Assembly (NCBI GenBank): GCA_965246995.1
Contig: OZ252008.1
Coordinates: 310,001-374,000 of the forward strand
Source of the DNA: VXRJ01 sp965246995
GTDB lineage: Bacteria; Acidobacteriota; Vicinamibacteria; Vicinamibacterales; UBA8438
Reading direction: 5' to 3'
Length of the DNA: 64,000 bases
Positions 41,864-50,660 of this stretch are shown in pieces. Numbering within the stretch: position 1 is the stretch's first letter; each line of letters begins with the position of its first letter. A program made the translations under genes and the position numbers. The notes under the pieces are model-generated. The model saw only the letters and a program-made list of their open reading frames with translations, was not told the DNA's origin and ran no database searches.

Positions 41864-42413
41864 GAAGCGGTTCGAGCTCTTCGAGCTGCTCTCTGCGCGC
41901 CTGCAGCAACGGCGCGTCCGCGGACACGTGTACATCGTCGGTGGAGCGGCCATGACGCTCGCGTTCGGACGCAAGCGAAAACGGAAAGCGGTCGACGCGC
42001 GCATCCGAAAACGGGGCGTCGAACACGCGGTCATGTTGGAGGCTGCACAGGAGATCGCGGACGAACAGGGGCTGGCAAAGAACTGGCTCGAGGAACTGGC
42101 GACGGGGTTCGTACCCCGGGGAGAGGATCCGCGCGCGCCGACGCTGTTCGACTCTCCGTATCTGGTCGTGACCGGAGCATCGGCCGAGCACATGCTGGCG
42201 ATGAAACTGCGGGCAGGGGGAGTTGCCGACCGGGAGGATATCGCGATCCTCGTCCAGTACCTCGGCGTCAAGACCACCGAAGAAGCACTGAACCTCCACG
42301 CAGGCCTCTTTCCTGAGACGCCGGTCAGTCGGCGGGCGCATGCCTACCTTGACGAGGCAATCAGAAACACGCCGGCCAAGCCCAAGCGTCAGCGCGCCCC
42401 CAGGAAGCTGTGA
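41841..42413 (+). CDS. DUF6036-type nucleotidyltransferase (putative AbiEii-like toxin)
   Basis: About 190 residues with a nucleotidyltransferase-like core: VYIVGGAAMTLAF (G-G strand and helix), then KRKAVDARIRKRG, where the usual D-x-D is only partly kept. NWLEELATGFVPRGED and the C-terminal SAEHMLAMKLRAGGVADREDIAILVQYL match the DUF6036/AbiEii-like family. Such proteins are often toxins that modify tRNA or nucleotides, neutralised by the gene in front. Start ATG 41841; 41820 is an alternative. Because the catalytic Asp motif is imperfect, activity is uncertain. Confidence 0.65.
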   Translation: MTGSLNPEKRFELFELLSARLQQRRVRGHVYIVGGAAMTLAFGRKRKRKAVDARIRKRGVEHAVMLEAAQEIADEQGLAKNWLEELATGFVPRGEDPRAPTLFDSPYLVVTGASAEHMLAMKLRAGGVADREDIAILVQYLGVKTTEEALNLHAGLFPETPVSRRAHAYLDEAIRNTPAKPKRQRAPRKL

Positions 42414-42417
42414 GGTT

Positions 42418-44828
42418 TCATTCCGACTCGCGGAACGCCACCAGCGGATCGATACGTGTCGCGCGCCAGGCGGCCAGCAGGCTGGCGGCTGCGCATACCG
42501 ACAGGAGCAGGGCGGTAAATGCCGCGAACGTCCCGGTCTCTTGCGGGGCGACGCCAGAGAGCAGGGGCCGGAGTAGTTCGCTGGCCGGATAGGCGACGAC
42601 GAGGCCGATGGCGGCGCCGAGCAGCGTGAGCCTGACGGCTTGTCCCCACACGAGTTGCAGCACGTCGCGCGCCCCTGCGCCGAGGGCCCGCCGCACGCCG
42701 ATCTCGCGGGTCCGTTGCGTCACGCCGTAGGCGACGGTGCCGAAAAGCCCGATCGCGGCCAGCCCCGTAGCCAGACCGGCCAGCAGTGTCGCCAGCGTCA
42801 TGTTGAAACGCCAGGGACGCATTGCGCCGTCGACCAGGCCCCGCAATGTCGCCGTGGACCGGACCACGAGGTTGGGGTCGGCCTGCTGCACCTCGGAACG
42901 GATTGCCGCGGCGAACCGGGCCGGATCGTCTTCGGTGCGGATCACCAGGTGGTTCAGGTGCATCGGGACCTGGGTGAACGGCACGTAGAGATCGAATTGC
43001 CCGCGCTCGATCTCCCGATATCGCGTATCTCCGACGACGCCCACGACAGTTTGCCAGGCGGGAGCGGCTTCGGACTCGGCTTCCGCTCCGATCGCCAGGA
43101 GGCGCTCTCCCACCGCGTCACGCGCCGGCCAGAGGGATCGCGCGAGCGATTCGCTCACGATGACGGCGGGTGGTGCGTCCGTGGTTTCCCGGTCGGTGAA
43201 GGTACGTCCCGCGACGAGGTCGATTCCCATCGCCTCGAAGTAGCCGGACGAGATGGCCTGAACGGCAACCGGCGGTCGTTGAGGACGGTCGGGTCCCTCC
43301 CGGGGTTCGCCGAAGAGCACGACGCCGCCGTCGACCCCGACCACGCCATACTCGAAGGGTAGCAACAGGGTTCCGCCGGCCGCTTCCACGCCGCGCAGGT
43401 CGCGGATCCGGGTCAGCAGATCGAGGTAGGCCGTCCGCCGCTGGGTGTCCGCGACGTACGTACCGTCGCGCGGCGTGAGGCTCAGCGTGAGTACCTCGCC
43501 GGGCCGGTATCCGAGGTCGACTTGCGCCAGGTTGCGGTAGCTCGACGTGAGAAGACCCGCCGCTATCGTCAGGACGAGGGCCAGCGCGACCTGGGAGACC
43601 AGCAGCCCGTTGCGCGCGCCGGTGCGCGTGCGCCCCGCCGTCAGGCCGCTGGCGCCTTCGCGCAGCCACCCGGCGACGGACAGCTCGCCGAGCCGGGGAG
43701 ACGCCAGCGCCGTCATCGCGAGTCCGAACGCGACGGCCAGCACCACGGCGAAGAGGATCGACGCGCCGTTCACCGCGGAGAGCTCCAGTCGCGGCATGTC
43801 CGCCGGACCGAGGGCGACCAGCAGGGGGAGTGCGGCCGACGCGAGCGCGATTCCGCCCGCTGCCGCCGCGGCCGTGATGAGCAGGGTTTCCACCAGGTGC
43901 GCGCGGAAGAGCCGCCCGCCGCTGATCCCGAGCGCACACTGCACCGCCACGTCCCTCCGGCGCGACTGCGATCGAACGATCATCAGCCCGGTTACGTTGA
44001 CGCTGGCAATCAGCAACAGGAGCATCGCGCCGGCCAGAAGCACGAACAGGGCCGTTTCGGCGCTGCCGAAGAGGTAGTCCGCCAGCGGCGTGATGACGAC
44101 GCTTCGCGTGTCCCATCGCGAGAAATGGGTTTCCCACAGCGCCGGCACGATCACGTCCATCTCGGCCCGGGCCTCGTCCAGCGTGCGGCCCGGAGCCAGG
44201 CGTCCAACCACATAGAGAACGCCGAGGCCGCGCTGCACGCCGGCGTCCATCCCGTTCTCGCGGAAGATGCCGGCCAGCTCCCGGCCGACCGGCGTCCACA
44301 CCTCGGCGCCGGCGGGGAACTGAAACGCGGGCGGCATGACCCCGATCACGGTGAAGGGTTCGCGGCGCGCCCCAACGGGAACAACCGAGCCCACCACGTC
44401 GGGATCCCGGTCGAAGTACTGCTGCCAGACCGCGTGACTCAGCACCAGCACGCGCTGCGCGTCGGCGTCGTCTTCTTCCGCCACAAACGTCCGCCCATGG
44501 AGCGCCCGCGCACCGAGCGTGTCGAAGAACGACGCGGAGACGGCGCTGATGGTCAGCCCGAGGGGCGGATCCTCCTGGACTTCCACCTCGCCCCAGGTCG
44601 TGGACCCCATGGCCGTCAGGTCCACGAACGACTCGGCCGACGCACGCCAGTCTTCGAAGTTGGGAAGCGATACCTCGATATGGGGGTTGTTGGTGCTGTC
44701 GTCCTTCTCCCACATGACGACGAGCTCCTCCTGATCCGCAAACGGCAAGGGCCGGAGGAGGACGGCGTCGACGGTTGCGAAGAGCCCGATGGCCAGCCCG
44801 AGGCCGAGCGCCAGTGTGAGCGTCGCGG
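42418..44828 (-). pseudogene. ADOP-type MacB permease, 3' part, interrupted by IS elements
   Basis: This is the greater part of an acidobacterial duplicated orphan permease (FtsX/MacB family): two MacB periplasmic domains and eight membrane segments in two halves, for instance AATLTLALGLGLAIG, LLAGAMLLLLIASVNVTGL, TRTGARNGLLVSQVALALVL and GLFGTVAYGVTQRTREIGVRRALGAGARDVLQ. The first 36 codons are cut off by the IS1380 element at 44833. In the present DNA the frame continues into the IS and could start at TTG 44949 with 39 foreign residues. Joining at the CTAG site to 48169-48277 gives an intact 839-codon gene. Confidence 0.88.
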
Positions 44829-44856
44829 CTAGCCCGGATTTCTCACCGGAGGTGAA

Positions 44857-44930
44857 CAAGAGGCTGCCCGTGATGGCGTAAAGTGTTGTTATCACAATAA
44901 CTTCAAGCCACACACGGAGGCAGCCTCTTG
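44857..44930 (+). promoter_or_regulatory. Long hairpin that hides the transposase ribosome-binding site
   Basis: CAAGAGGCTGCC (44857-44868) pairs perfectly with GGCAGCCTCTTG (44919-44930). The stem extends with CGTG (44869-44872) and CACG (44913-44916). The right arm contains the GGAGG ribosome-binding site and the TTG start codon. A transcript entering from outside would carry both arms and hide the start. One beginning inside the loop, which also holds a GTTAT-CACA-ATAAC hairpin, would not. Confidence 0.7.
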
Positions 44931-46343
44931 TCGACACATTGTACGCCAACCCAGCTTGAGTTTCCTCGGGTCGGTCGTCGCCGTCTGGTCGCCAGCTTTG
45001 ATGGCGGAACGATCACGTCCAACGCCGGGGCATTGCTGCTGCGGGCGGTGGAGAAGTGCACCGGCGTGTGCCGGCGCGCGGCGGAGTGCTTCCAGGACTA
45101 CCGGGATCCGAGCTTGATCGAGCACACGGTCGAGGACTTGGTGACCCAGCGTGTGATGGCCGTCGCGTTGGGCTACGAAGATCTGAACGACCATGACACC
45201 CTGCGGCGCGACCCGCTGGTGGCGGCCGCGGTGGGCAAGGCGGACCCGACGGGCGAGAACCGGGTGCGGGTGGCGGACCGCGGGGCCGCGCTGGCGGGGA
45301 AGAGCACGCTGAACCGGCTGGAACTGGTCGGGTCGAAGGACGCCGAGGCTGACCGGTACAAGAAGGTGACCTATGACGAGGCGGCGCTCGACGCCCTGCT
45401 GGTGGACGTGTTCATCGAGTCGCACCCGACGCCGCCGGCGCGCATCGTGCTGGATGTCGATGCGACGGACGACCCGCTGCACGGCCAGCAGGAAGGGCGG
45501 TTCTTCCACGGGTATTACCGGCACTACTGCTATCTGCCTCTGTATATCTTCTGCGGGGCGCAGGTGCTCTGCGCGCGGTTGCGGCCCTCGAACATCGACG
45601 GGGCGGCCGGGGTGGTGGACGAGTTGGCGCGGATTGTGGGGCAGGTGCGGCAGGCGTGGCCGTCGGTCTCCATCCTGGTGCGGGGAGACTCGGGGTTCTG
45701 CCGAGACGAGCTGCTGCACTGGTGCGAAGAGCATGCGGTGGATTACGTCATCGGCTTGGCGAAGAACGCTCGGTTGAAGGAACACATCGGGCCCGACCTG
45801 GCGCAGGCCCAGGCGCAGTGCCAGGAAACCGGGACCGCCGCGCGGGTGTTTGCGGACTTCCGCTATCGCACGCGCGAGAGCTGGAGCCGGGAGCGCCGGG
45901 TGGTCGGCAAGGCCGAGCATCTGCCCGCGGGCGCCAATCCACGCTTCGTGGTGACATCGCTGCGGCCGGACACCCTGGCGGCGCAGGCGCTGTATGAGGA
46001 TTTCTATTGCGCCCGCGGGGACATGGAGAACCGCATCAAGGAACAGCAACTGGCGCTGTTCGCGGACCGGACGAGCAGTGCGACGCTGCGCGCCAACCAA
46101 CTGCGCCTGTATTGGGCCACGCTGGCCTACGTCCTGCTCCAGCACCTCCGCGACCGGGGGCTGGCGGGCACCCGGCTCGCCCGCGCCCAATGCGACACGC
46201 TACGGCTGCGGCTGCTCAAGATCGGCGCCCACGTCCGCGTCACCGTGCGCCGCATCTGCGTGGCGCTGTCCGAGCTGGCGCCCGACGCCGATCTGTTCAT
46301 CACGGCCGCTCAACGTTTGCGCGCACCGCCCGGCCCGGCCTGA
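44928..46343 (+). CDS. IS1380-family transposase
   Basis: A 471-residue DDE transposase. Catalytic motifs are visible as LDVDATDDPLHG (first Asp), VRGDSGFCRD (second Asp), and RGDMENRIKEQQ (Glu). It begins with LEFPRVGRRRLVASFDGG and ends in Arg-rich helices. The start is probably TTG 44928 eight bases after GGAGG. The element's ends bracket the gene, so it appears intact. It drives movement of the IS at 44833-46545. Confidence 0.88.
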   Translation: MSTHCTPTQLEFPRVGRRRLVASFDGGTITSNAGALLLRAVEKCTGVCRRAAECFQDYRDPSLIEHTVEDLVTQRVMAVALGYEDLNDHDTLRRDPLVAAAVGKADPTGENRVRVADRGAALAGKSTLNRLELVGSKDAEADRYKKVTYDEAALDALLVDVFIESHPTPPARIVLDVDATDDPLHGQQEGRFFHGYYRHYCYLPLYIFCGAQVLCARLRPSNIDGAAGVVDELARIVGQVRQAWPSVSILVRGDSGFCRDELLHWCEEHAVDYVIGLAKNARLKEHIGPDLAQAQAQCQETGTAARVFADFRYRTRESWSRERRVVGKAEHLPAGANPRFVVTSLRPDTLAAQALYEDFYCARGDMENRIKEQQLALFADRTSSATLRANQLRLYWATLAYVLLQHLRDRGLAGTRLARAQCDTLRLRLLKIGAHVRVTVRRICVALSELAPDADLFITAAQRLRAPPGPA

Positions 46344-46576
46344 CGATTGGCCAGGCGGCGGCATACGTTCACGACCGCAGGGGGGCACGGGGACCTTTCG
46401 GGCATGGTGTGCTTACCCGACCGATTTTGGCGCCGCGCGCACGTCGTCGCCCGCGTCCAGACCACCGCTGGCGCCTGAGTTGGCCGCCCGGAACCCCAGA
46501 CCCACCGCCTCATGCCCGATCTCCGGGAGCTGTGAGAAATCCGGGCTAGCAGCCTGTCGGACTTAGGCCCGGGTTT

Positions 46577-46582
46577 TATAAT
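46577..46582 (+). promoter_or_regulatory. -10 box TATAAT of the IS1182 transposase
   Basis: TATAAT lies 31 bp before the transposase ATG. A CTGTCG at 46554-46559, 17 bp upstream and inside the terminal repeat, could be the -35 element, but the match is weak. Confidence 0.4.
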
Positions 46583-46613
46583 GGGGCTTGTCGAGTTGAG
46601 GGGGTAGAAGTAG

Positions 46614-47963
46614 ATGCCGAATTTTGTACAGCGGCACCAGTCGCAGTTGTATCTGCTGCCGCCGGACCTGCGCGATTGGCTGCCTGAGGACGATCTGGCG
46701 CACTTCGTGATTGAGGCGGTGGAACGGGTGCCGCTGGAGCGGTTCCAGGTGAACGAACGGGGCACCGGATCGGCGCAGTATCACCCGCGGATGATGCTGG
46801 CGTTGCTGGTGTACTGCTACGCGAACGGGATCTTCGGCTCGCGTCGGATCGAGCGGGCGACGTATCGGGACATTGGCGTTCGGTACGTGGCGGCGAACTG
46901 TCATCCGGACCACGACACGATCTGCACGTTCCGGCGCAGCAACTTCGAAGCGGTAGCGGAGGCGTTCCTGCAGGTACTGCTGCTGGCGAAGGAACTGAAG
47001 CTGCTGCGTGTTGGGACGGTGAGCGTGGACGGGACGAAGGTGGACGCGAACGCGAACAAGCGCAACAGCATCCGCTACGACCGTGCGGGGGCGTTGCGCG
47101 AGCAGTTGCGAGGCGAGATCGAGAGGTTGTTGGATCAGGCGGAGCACGCCGACACGGACGACGTGCCGGACCCACAGGGTCTGCCGGAGGAGTTGTCGCG
47201 GCGCGAGACGCTACGGGCGAAGCTGGACCGTGCGTGCGCGGAGTTGGAACGGCGTGCGCAGGCGCGTGCGGACGCGGAGCGGGCGGAGTACGAGCGCACG
47301 GTGGCGGCGCGGGAGCGGCGTGCGGGATCGCGCAAGGGTCGGCACATCAAGCCACCGACGGAAGCGCCGGAGGCGAAGGCGCAGATCAACCTGACGGATG
47401 CGGACAGTGCGCTGATGCGCAAGAGCCGGCGCCATGAGTACCGCCAGGCATACAACGCGCAGGCGGTGGTGGATGCCGACGGCAGTCAGTTGGTGTTGGG
47501 GTCGCGGGTGAGCGTGTGCGCGAGCGACCGCAACGAGTTGGTGGCGGACGTGGACGCGATACCGACGGCGGTGGGCGCGGCGGATCGAGTACTGGCGGAC
47601 AGTGGCTACGCGACGGGCAGCGAGGTGTCGCAACTGGCAGGTCGCGGTGTGGAGGTGTTGGTGGCGACGGGGGCGGAAGGCCAACGGCGCCGGCACGACT
47701 TCCGACCGGAGCCGCCGGAGCAGCTGGCGAAGGAGCCGCAGGCGGACTGGATCAAGTCGATGCAGGAGAAGATGGCACTGCCGGAGCACCGGGCGCATTA
47801 CCGTTTGCGCCAGCAGACGGTGGAGCCGGTGTTCGGGATCGTGAAGCAGGCGATGGGCTTCCGGCAGTTTCTGCTGCGGGGTCTTGAGAAGGTGGAGGGC
47901 GAATGGGCCTTGGTAACGCTGGCGTATAACTGCCGACGCGTGCACAACCTCAGGCTGGCATGA
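46614..47963 (+). CDS. IS1182-family transposase
   Basis: A 449-residue DDE transposase: the N-terminal domain begins PNFVQRHQSQLYLLPPDLRDWL, the first Asp is in SVDGTKVDANANKRNSI, a charged coiled-coil insertion spans about residues 155-260, the second Asp is in VLADSGYATGSE, and the Glu is in RLRQQTVEPVFGIVKQ. It has no frameshift, so it is likely functional. It lies within a 19-bp inverted-repeat pair. The start ATG has GGGGG before it. Confidence 0.88.
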   Translation: MPNFVQRHQSQLYLLPPDLRDWLPEDDLAHFVIEAVERVPLERFQVNERGTGSAQYHPRMMLALLVYCYANGIFGSRRIERATYRDIGVRYVAANCHPDHDTICTFRRSNFEAVAEAFLQVLLLAKELKLLRVGTVSVDGTKVDANANKRNSIRYDRAGALREQLRGEIERLLDQAEHADTDDVPDPQGLPEELSRRETLRAKLDRACAELERRAQARADAERAEYERTVAARERRAGSRKGRHIKPPTEAPEAKAQINLTDADSALMRKSRRHEYRQAYNAQAVVDADGSQLVLGSRVSVCASDRNELVADVDAIPTAVGAADRVLADSGYATGSEVSQLAGRGVEVLVATGAEGQRRRHDFRPEPPEQLAKEPQADWIKSMQEKMALPEHRAHYRLRQQTVEPVFGIVKQAMGFRQFLLRGLEKVEGEWALVTLAYNCRRVHNLRLA

Positions 47964-48168
47964 CGGGGCTATACGGGGCGGAACTCGGCGTGTTCGCGAC
48001 CCACCAGAGGCGTCAGAAAGACCTCCAGGCGCCGTCAGCGACCGATGGCCAGGATACAGTCCCCGTTTCGGTCGAAGCGGCCCTCCCGGCACAGAGACAC
48101 AGGGCGTCGTTCAAACAGGTGCCAAGTCGCTTCCACGCGCGTTTGCCGCGCCTAAGTCCGACAGGCTG

Positions 48169-48277
48169 CTAGCGTGAAACCGGGCCGTCGGCTCAGGCCA
48201 CGGACCGCGTACCGCAGGTCCTGCCGGAATTCGTCAGCGAGCCGCAGGCCGCGGGCCCGCGGGGGGTTGTCCTGCAT
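48169..48277 (-). pseudogene. 5' end of the split ADOP permease
   Basis: From ATG 48277 the frame reads MQDNPPRARGLRLADEF, then RQDLRYAVRGLSRRPGFT, a standard ADOP/MacB N-terminus, and stops at the CTAG abutting the IS1182 element. It continues in frame with the sequence beginning at 44828: ACG-CTA-GCC joins FTL to AATLTLALG. The start is 19 bp downstream of the stop of the NHL propeller gene, so the two were probably one operon. Confidence 0.88.
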
Positions 48278-48295
48278 GTCGGGCTGACGCCGCGG

Positions 48296-49399
48296 CTATG
48301 GCGTGCGATGGAGTTCCGACGGACGGTGCGGGACGTAACGGACGAGGCGGCGGCGGCTCACTTCGCCGGCGTAGATGTTGCCGTCGAAGTCGACGCCGAG
48401 GAACTCGATGCCGGCGCCGACGTCCTCGTCATGCTGCGGGATGAAGTGGGTAACCCAGGCCTGCTCGGTCTTCAGGTCTCCGATGCGAATCCCTTTGTCC
48501 CATCCCAGGTTGCTACGCCAGTTGTCCGGCGGACCGGTCCGAACCATGCCGGACAACCCGTCGCCCGCGAAGAGGATGTCGTTGCGGTCGATGAACAAGC
48601 CGCTCGGCTTGCCGTAGTGGGTCCAGATGTAGAGCAGCTCGCCCGCCTGATCGAACACCTGGATCCGGCTGTTGCCCCGATCCGCGACGTAGACCCGTCC
48701 CTGCGAGTCCATCTTGATGTCGTGCGGGTCGGAGAAGCCGGCCGCCTCCTTGCTCTCGGAGCCGACGCCTCCTCCCACTTCCAGCAGGAAGGTCCCGTCG
48801 GCCGAGAACTTCATGATCCGGTTGTTGCCGCCGCGGTGGCCGTCCGACACCCAGATGTCGCCGTTGGAGGCGACCACCACGCCGGACGGGCCGTTGAAGT
48901 GATCCGGGCCGTCGCCCCACACCCCGGCCTCGCCCAGCCGCATCACCACGTCTCCCTGCTGATTCAGTTTCAAGACCTGGTGTCCTATCCCCATCGCTTC
49001 GCCTGCCACGGCGCGGGAGTCGCCATGCGATCCCCCCTCCGTCACCCAGAGGAAGCCCTCGCGATCGAGGAAGAAACCGTGCGGGAACGCAAAGAGGCCA
49101 GCGCCGAAGCTGTCCACCAGATTGCCCTCGAGGTCGAACTTCAGGATCGGGTGGAGATCGGTGCCGGCGCACTCGTTCGCGCCGCAACGGTCGAGGATCC
49201 AGAGATGGCGGCCATCCGGGTCGGGGAAGACGCCGCTTACCGTGCCGAGGGTCCGTCCGGCCGGGAGCTGCTCCCAACCGAATGTGGCGCGGTACGGGTT
49301 GGTCGTCGAAGACTGCGTGGTTACGATCACGTCAGCCGCGACGAACCAGAGGAGACCGCCGAGAGGGAGTGCCGTGGCGAGGCGAAGAACCAACTGCAT
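48296..49399 (-). CDS. NHL-repeat beta-propeller exported protein
   Basis: About 367 residues with an N-terminal membrane or signal segment (LATALPLGGLLWFVAAD) and NHL-type blades: GTVSGVFPDPDGRHLWILD, AFPHGFFLDREGFLWVTEG, FNGPSGVVVASNGDIWVSD and FSDPHDIKMDSQGRVYVADRGNSR. The blade pattern resembles the lyase (PAL) domain of peptidylglycine amidating enzymes, with RCGANECAG inserted. It is probably a periplasmic binding or lyase protein of unknown substrate. AGGAGG upstream of ATG 49399 supports the start. It sits upstream of the ADOP 5' end. Confidence 0.82.
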   Translation of the reverse strand: MQLVLRLATALPLGGLLWFVAADVIVTTQSSTTNPYRATFGWEQLPAGRTLGTVSGVFPDPDGRHLWILDRCGANECAGTDLHPILKFDLEGNLVDSFGAGLFAFPHGFFLDREGFLWVTEGGSHGDSRAVAGEAMGIGHQVLKLNQQGDVVMRLGEAGVWGDGPDHFNGPSGVVVASNGDIWVSDGHRGGNNRIMKFSADGTFLLEVGGGVGSESKEAAGFSDPHDIKMDSQGRVYVADRGNSRIQVFDQAGELLYIWTHYGKPSGLFIDRNDILFAGDGLSGMVRTGPPDNWRSNLGWDKGIRIGDLKTEQAWVTHFIPQHDEDVGAGIEFLGVDFDGNIYAGEVSRRRLVRYVPHRPSELHRTP

Positions 49400-49447
49400 C
49401 GGGACCTCCTGCGACGTTGCCAACCGATCACAAGTCTACCGATCCCC

Positions 49448-49771
49448 TCACACATCGAGGGCGAAGCGAAGCGCGCCGGCGATCTGCGCCATGCGCTCGG
49501 CCCGCAGCGTCGCGATGAGGGCGCCGACCCTTGCGCGGGACACCGTCTGAATGTGGTCGAGGTTGGCCGCGCAGGTCCGCGGCATGCCATCGTCGTGCGT
49601 CAGGACGACTTCGGTGGGGATGTCGCGGATCGTGCTGGTCACCGGAGCGACGGTAACCTCGGAAAGGAATTCCAGTGCGGCGCCCCGGGTCAGGATGACG
49701 ACGGGACGCCGCTTGTCGGGACGGCCGAACCGGTACCAGCGCACGTCACCACGCTGAATCAATCGGGCCAC
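49448..49771 (-). CDS. mazF: MazF/PemK-type endoribonuclease toxin
   Basis: A 107-residue protein: QRGDVRWYRFGRPDKRRPVVILTR (PemK start), EVTVAPVTSTIRDIPTEVVL and CAANLDHIQTVSRARVG are the signature regions of MazF/PemK. It cleaves mRNA at short specific sequences when freed from its antitoxin. A GTG start overlaps the antitoxin gene by 13 bases, so the two are co-translated. The protein looks complete. Confidence 0.9.
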   Translation of the reverse strand: MARLIQRGDVRWYRFGRPDKRRPVVILTRGAALEFLSEVTVAPVTSTIRDIPTEVVLTHDDGMPRTCAANLDHIQTVSRARVGALIATLRAERMAQIAGALRFALDV

Positions 49772-49998
49772 GTCTGTTCCGGTTCCCAGCCGCCGAACTC
49801 ATCCGGCCGGACCGGATGGCGCTCATAACCGCGGCGATGGCGCTTCTCGAGCGCTTCGATGCGCAGGCGCTCCAGCGCATCGGTCAGTGCCTTGCGCGTG
49901 AAGGCGGATCGCGTGGTGCCGAGCCGTTGCGCGGCGCCGTCCACGGCTTCGACAAGCCTAGGGTCCAGCGTCATCTGGACGGTTCTCATCGGACTCAT
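49759..49998 (-). CDS. mazE: RHH/MazE-type antitoxin
   Basis: A 79-residue protein: TVQMTLDPRLVEAVDGAAQRLGTTRSAF is a ribbon-helix-helix DNA-binding N-terminus, then ALTDALERLRIEALEKRHRRGYE and an acidic tail PDEFGGWEPEQTWPD that would wrap the toxin. It binds and represses its own promoter, seen as a 28-bp palindrome just upstream. Start ATG 49998; ATG 49989 is an alternative. Confidence 0.85.
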   Translation of the reverse strand: MSPMRTVQMTLDPRLVEAVDGAAQRLGTTRSAFTRKALTDALERLRIEALEKRHRRGYERHPVRPDEFGGWEPEQTWPD

Positions 49999-50007
49999 AG
50001 TCCATCA

Positions 50008-50035
50008 TTGTATATCTATTAGAATAGCTATACAA
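50008..50035. promoter_or_regulatory. Palindromic divergent promoter and MazE operator
   Basis: TTGTATATCTATT, AG, AATAGCTATACAA: two 13-bp arms with one mismatch. Reading either strand gives TTGTAT, 17 bp, TACAAT, a sigma-70 promoter in both directions. One faces mazE (start about 9 bp beyond the -10) and one faces the NmrA-like gene. The same palindrome is the likely site for the antitoxin, so both genes may be co-repressed. Confidence 0.75.
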
Positions 50036-50099
50036 TGGCGTGTCGCGACGTCAGCCATTGCGCGACAACTTACCGGGATTCGTTCCGCGAGGCTCAAGC

Positions 50100-50660
50100 G
50101 TGAAACTCATCGTCTTCGGCGCGACCGGAAAGACAGGGCAGCACGTCTGGCGAAACGCGCTCGAACAGGGTCACGCCGTCACCGCCTTCGCGCGCTCGCC
50201 GAACAAGATCGAACCGAGCCCCGGGCTGCACGTCATCCAGGGCGATGTCAGAGACACCGGTTCCGTCGCCGGGGCGGTTGCCGGCCACGACGCTGCGATT
50301 GTTGTGTTGGGGAGCAACGGCCTGCGCGACAAGACGACCCTCGCCAGCGGGACCCGGACCATCGTGGACGGCCTGATCCTCCACGGTGTCGAGCGTCTCG
50401 TCGTCCTTTCCGCCGCGGGAGTGGGGGAAAGTTGGGGGCAGGTTTCGCTGCTTGCCCGCGTGCTGTTCAGCACGCTTCTCCGCAACATCCATGCGGACCA
50501 CACGGCGCAGGAAGCGATCGTGAAGGCCAGTTCCCTCGACTGGACGATCGTCCGTGCGGCCATCCTCAACGAGGAGCCCGCTTCCGGAGCAGTTACCGCC
50601 ACCAATACGGGGAAGATCGAGCGAATTGGCCGCGCGGACCTCGCGGACTTCCTCGTCTAG
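50100..50660 (+). CDS. NAD(P)-binding NmrA/SDR-like protein, frameshifted near the end
   Basis: A 186-residue frame with LIVFGATGKTGQHVWRNAL (NAD(P)-binding Rossmann motif), LHVIQGDVRDTGSV, AAIVVLGSNG, RLVVLSAAGVGESWG and WTIVRAAILNE. Related proteins continue about 20 residues beyond the present TAG. In the +1 frame from 50662 the sequence reads EARDGAYSRQAIAVTG followed by TAG at 50710, exactly that missing tail, so a single-base insertion near 50655-50661 has broken the gene or is a sequencing error. GTG start at 50100 with GAGG upstream. It may be an NADPH oxidoreductase or isomerase. Confidence 0.75.
   Translation: MKLIVFGATGKTGQHVWRNALEQGHAVTAFARSPNKIEPSPGLHVIQGDVRDTGSVAGAVAGHDAAIVVLGSNGLRDKTTLASGTRTIVDGLILHGVERLVVLSAAGVGESWGQVSLLARVLFSTLLRNIHADHTAQEAIVKASSLDWTIVRAAILNEEPASGAVTATNTGKIERIGRADLADFLV

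Larger units (their letters stand above)
44833..46545. mobile_element. IS1380-family insertion sequence, 1713 bp
   Basis: Terminal inverted repeats CCCGGATTTCTCAC (left, 44833-44846) and GTGAGAAATCCGGG (right, 46532-46545), flanked by CTAG on both sides (44829-44832, 46546-46549), bracket an IS1380-type transposase. Size and ends agree with that family. It is inserted in the 5' part of the ADOP permease gene. Confidence 0.88.
46550..48168. mobile_element. IS1182-family insertion sequence, 1619 bp
   Basis: Ends CAGCCTGTCGGACTTAGGC (46550-46568) and its reverse complement (48150-48168) are 19-bp perfect inverted repeats, flanked by CTAG at 46546-46549 and 48169-48172. The internal gene is an IS1182-type transposase. 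It stands immediately next to the IS1380 element, sharing the CTAG between them. The 205 bp after the transposase gene is IS end sequence without a gene. Confidence 0.88.

Noticed and set aside
44892..46190. Minus-strand frame across the IS1380 transposase
   Set aside because: Complement of the DDE transposase; no independent domain.
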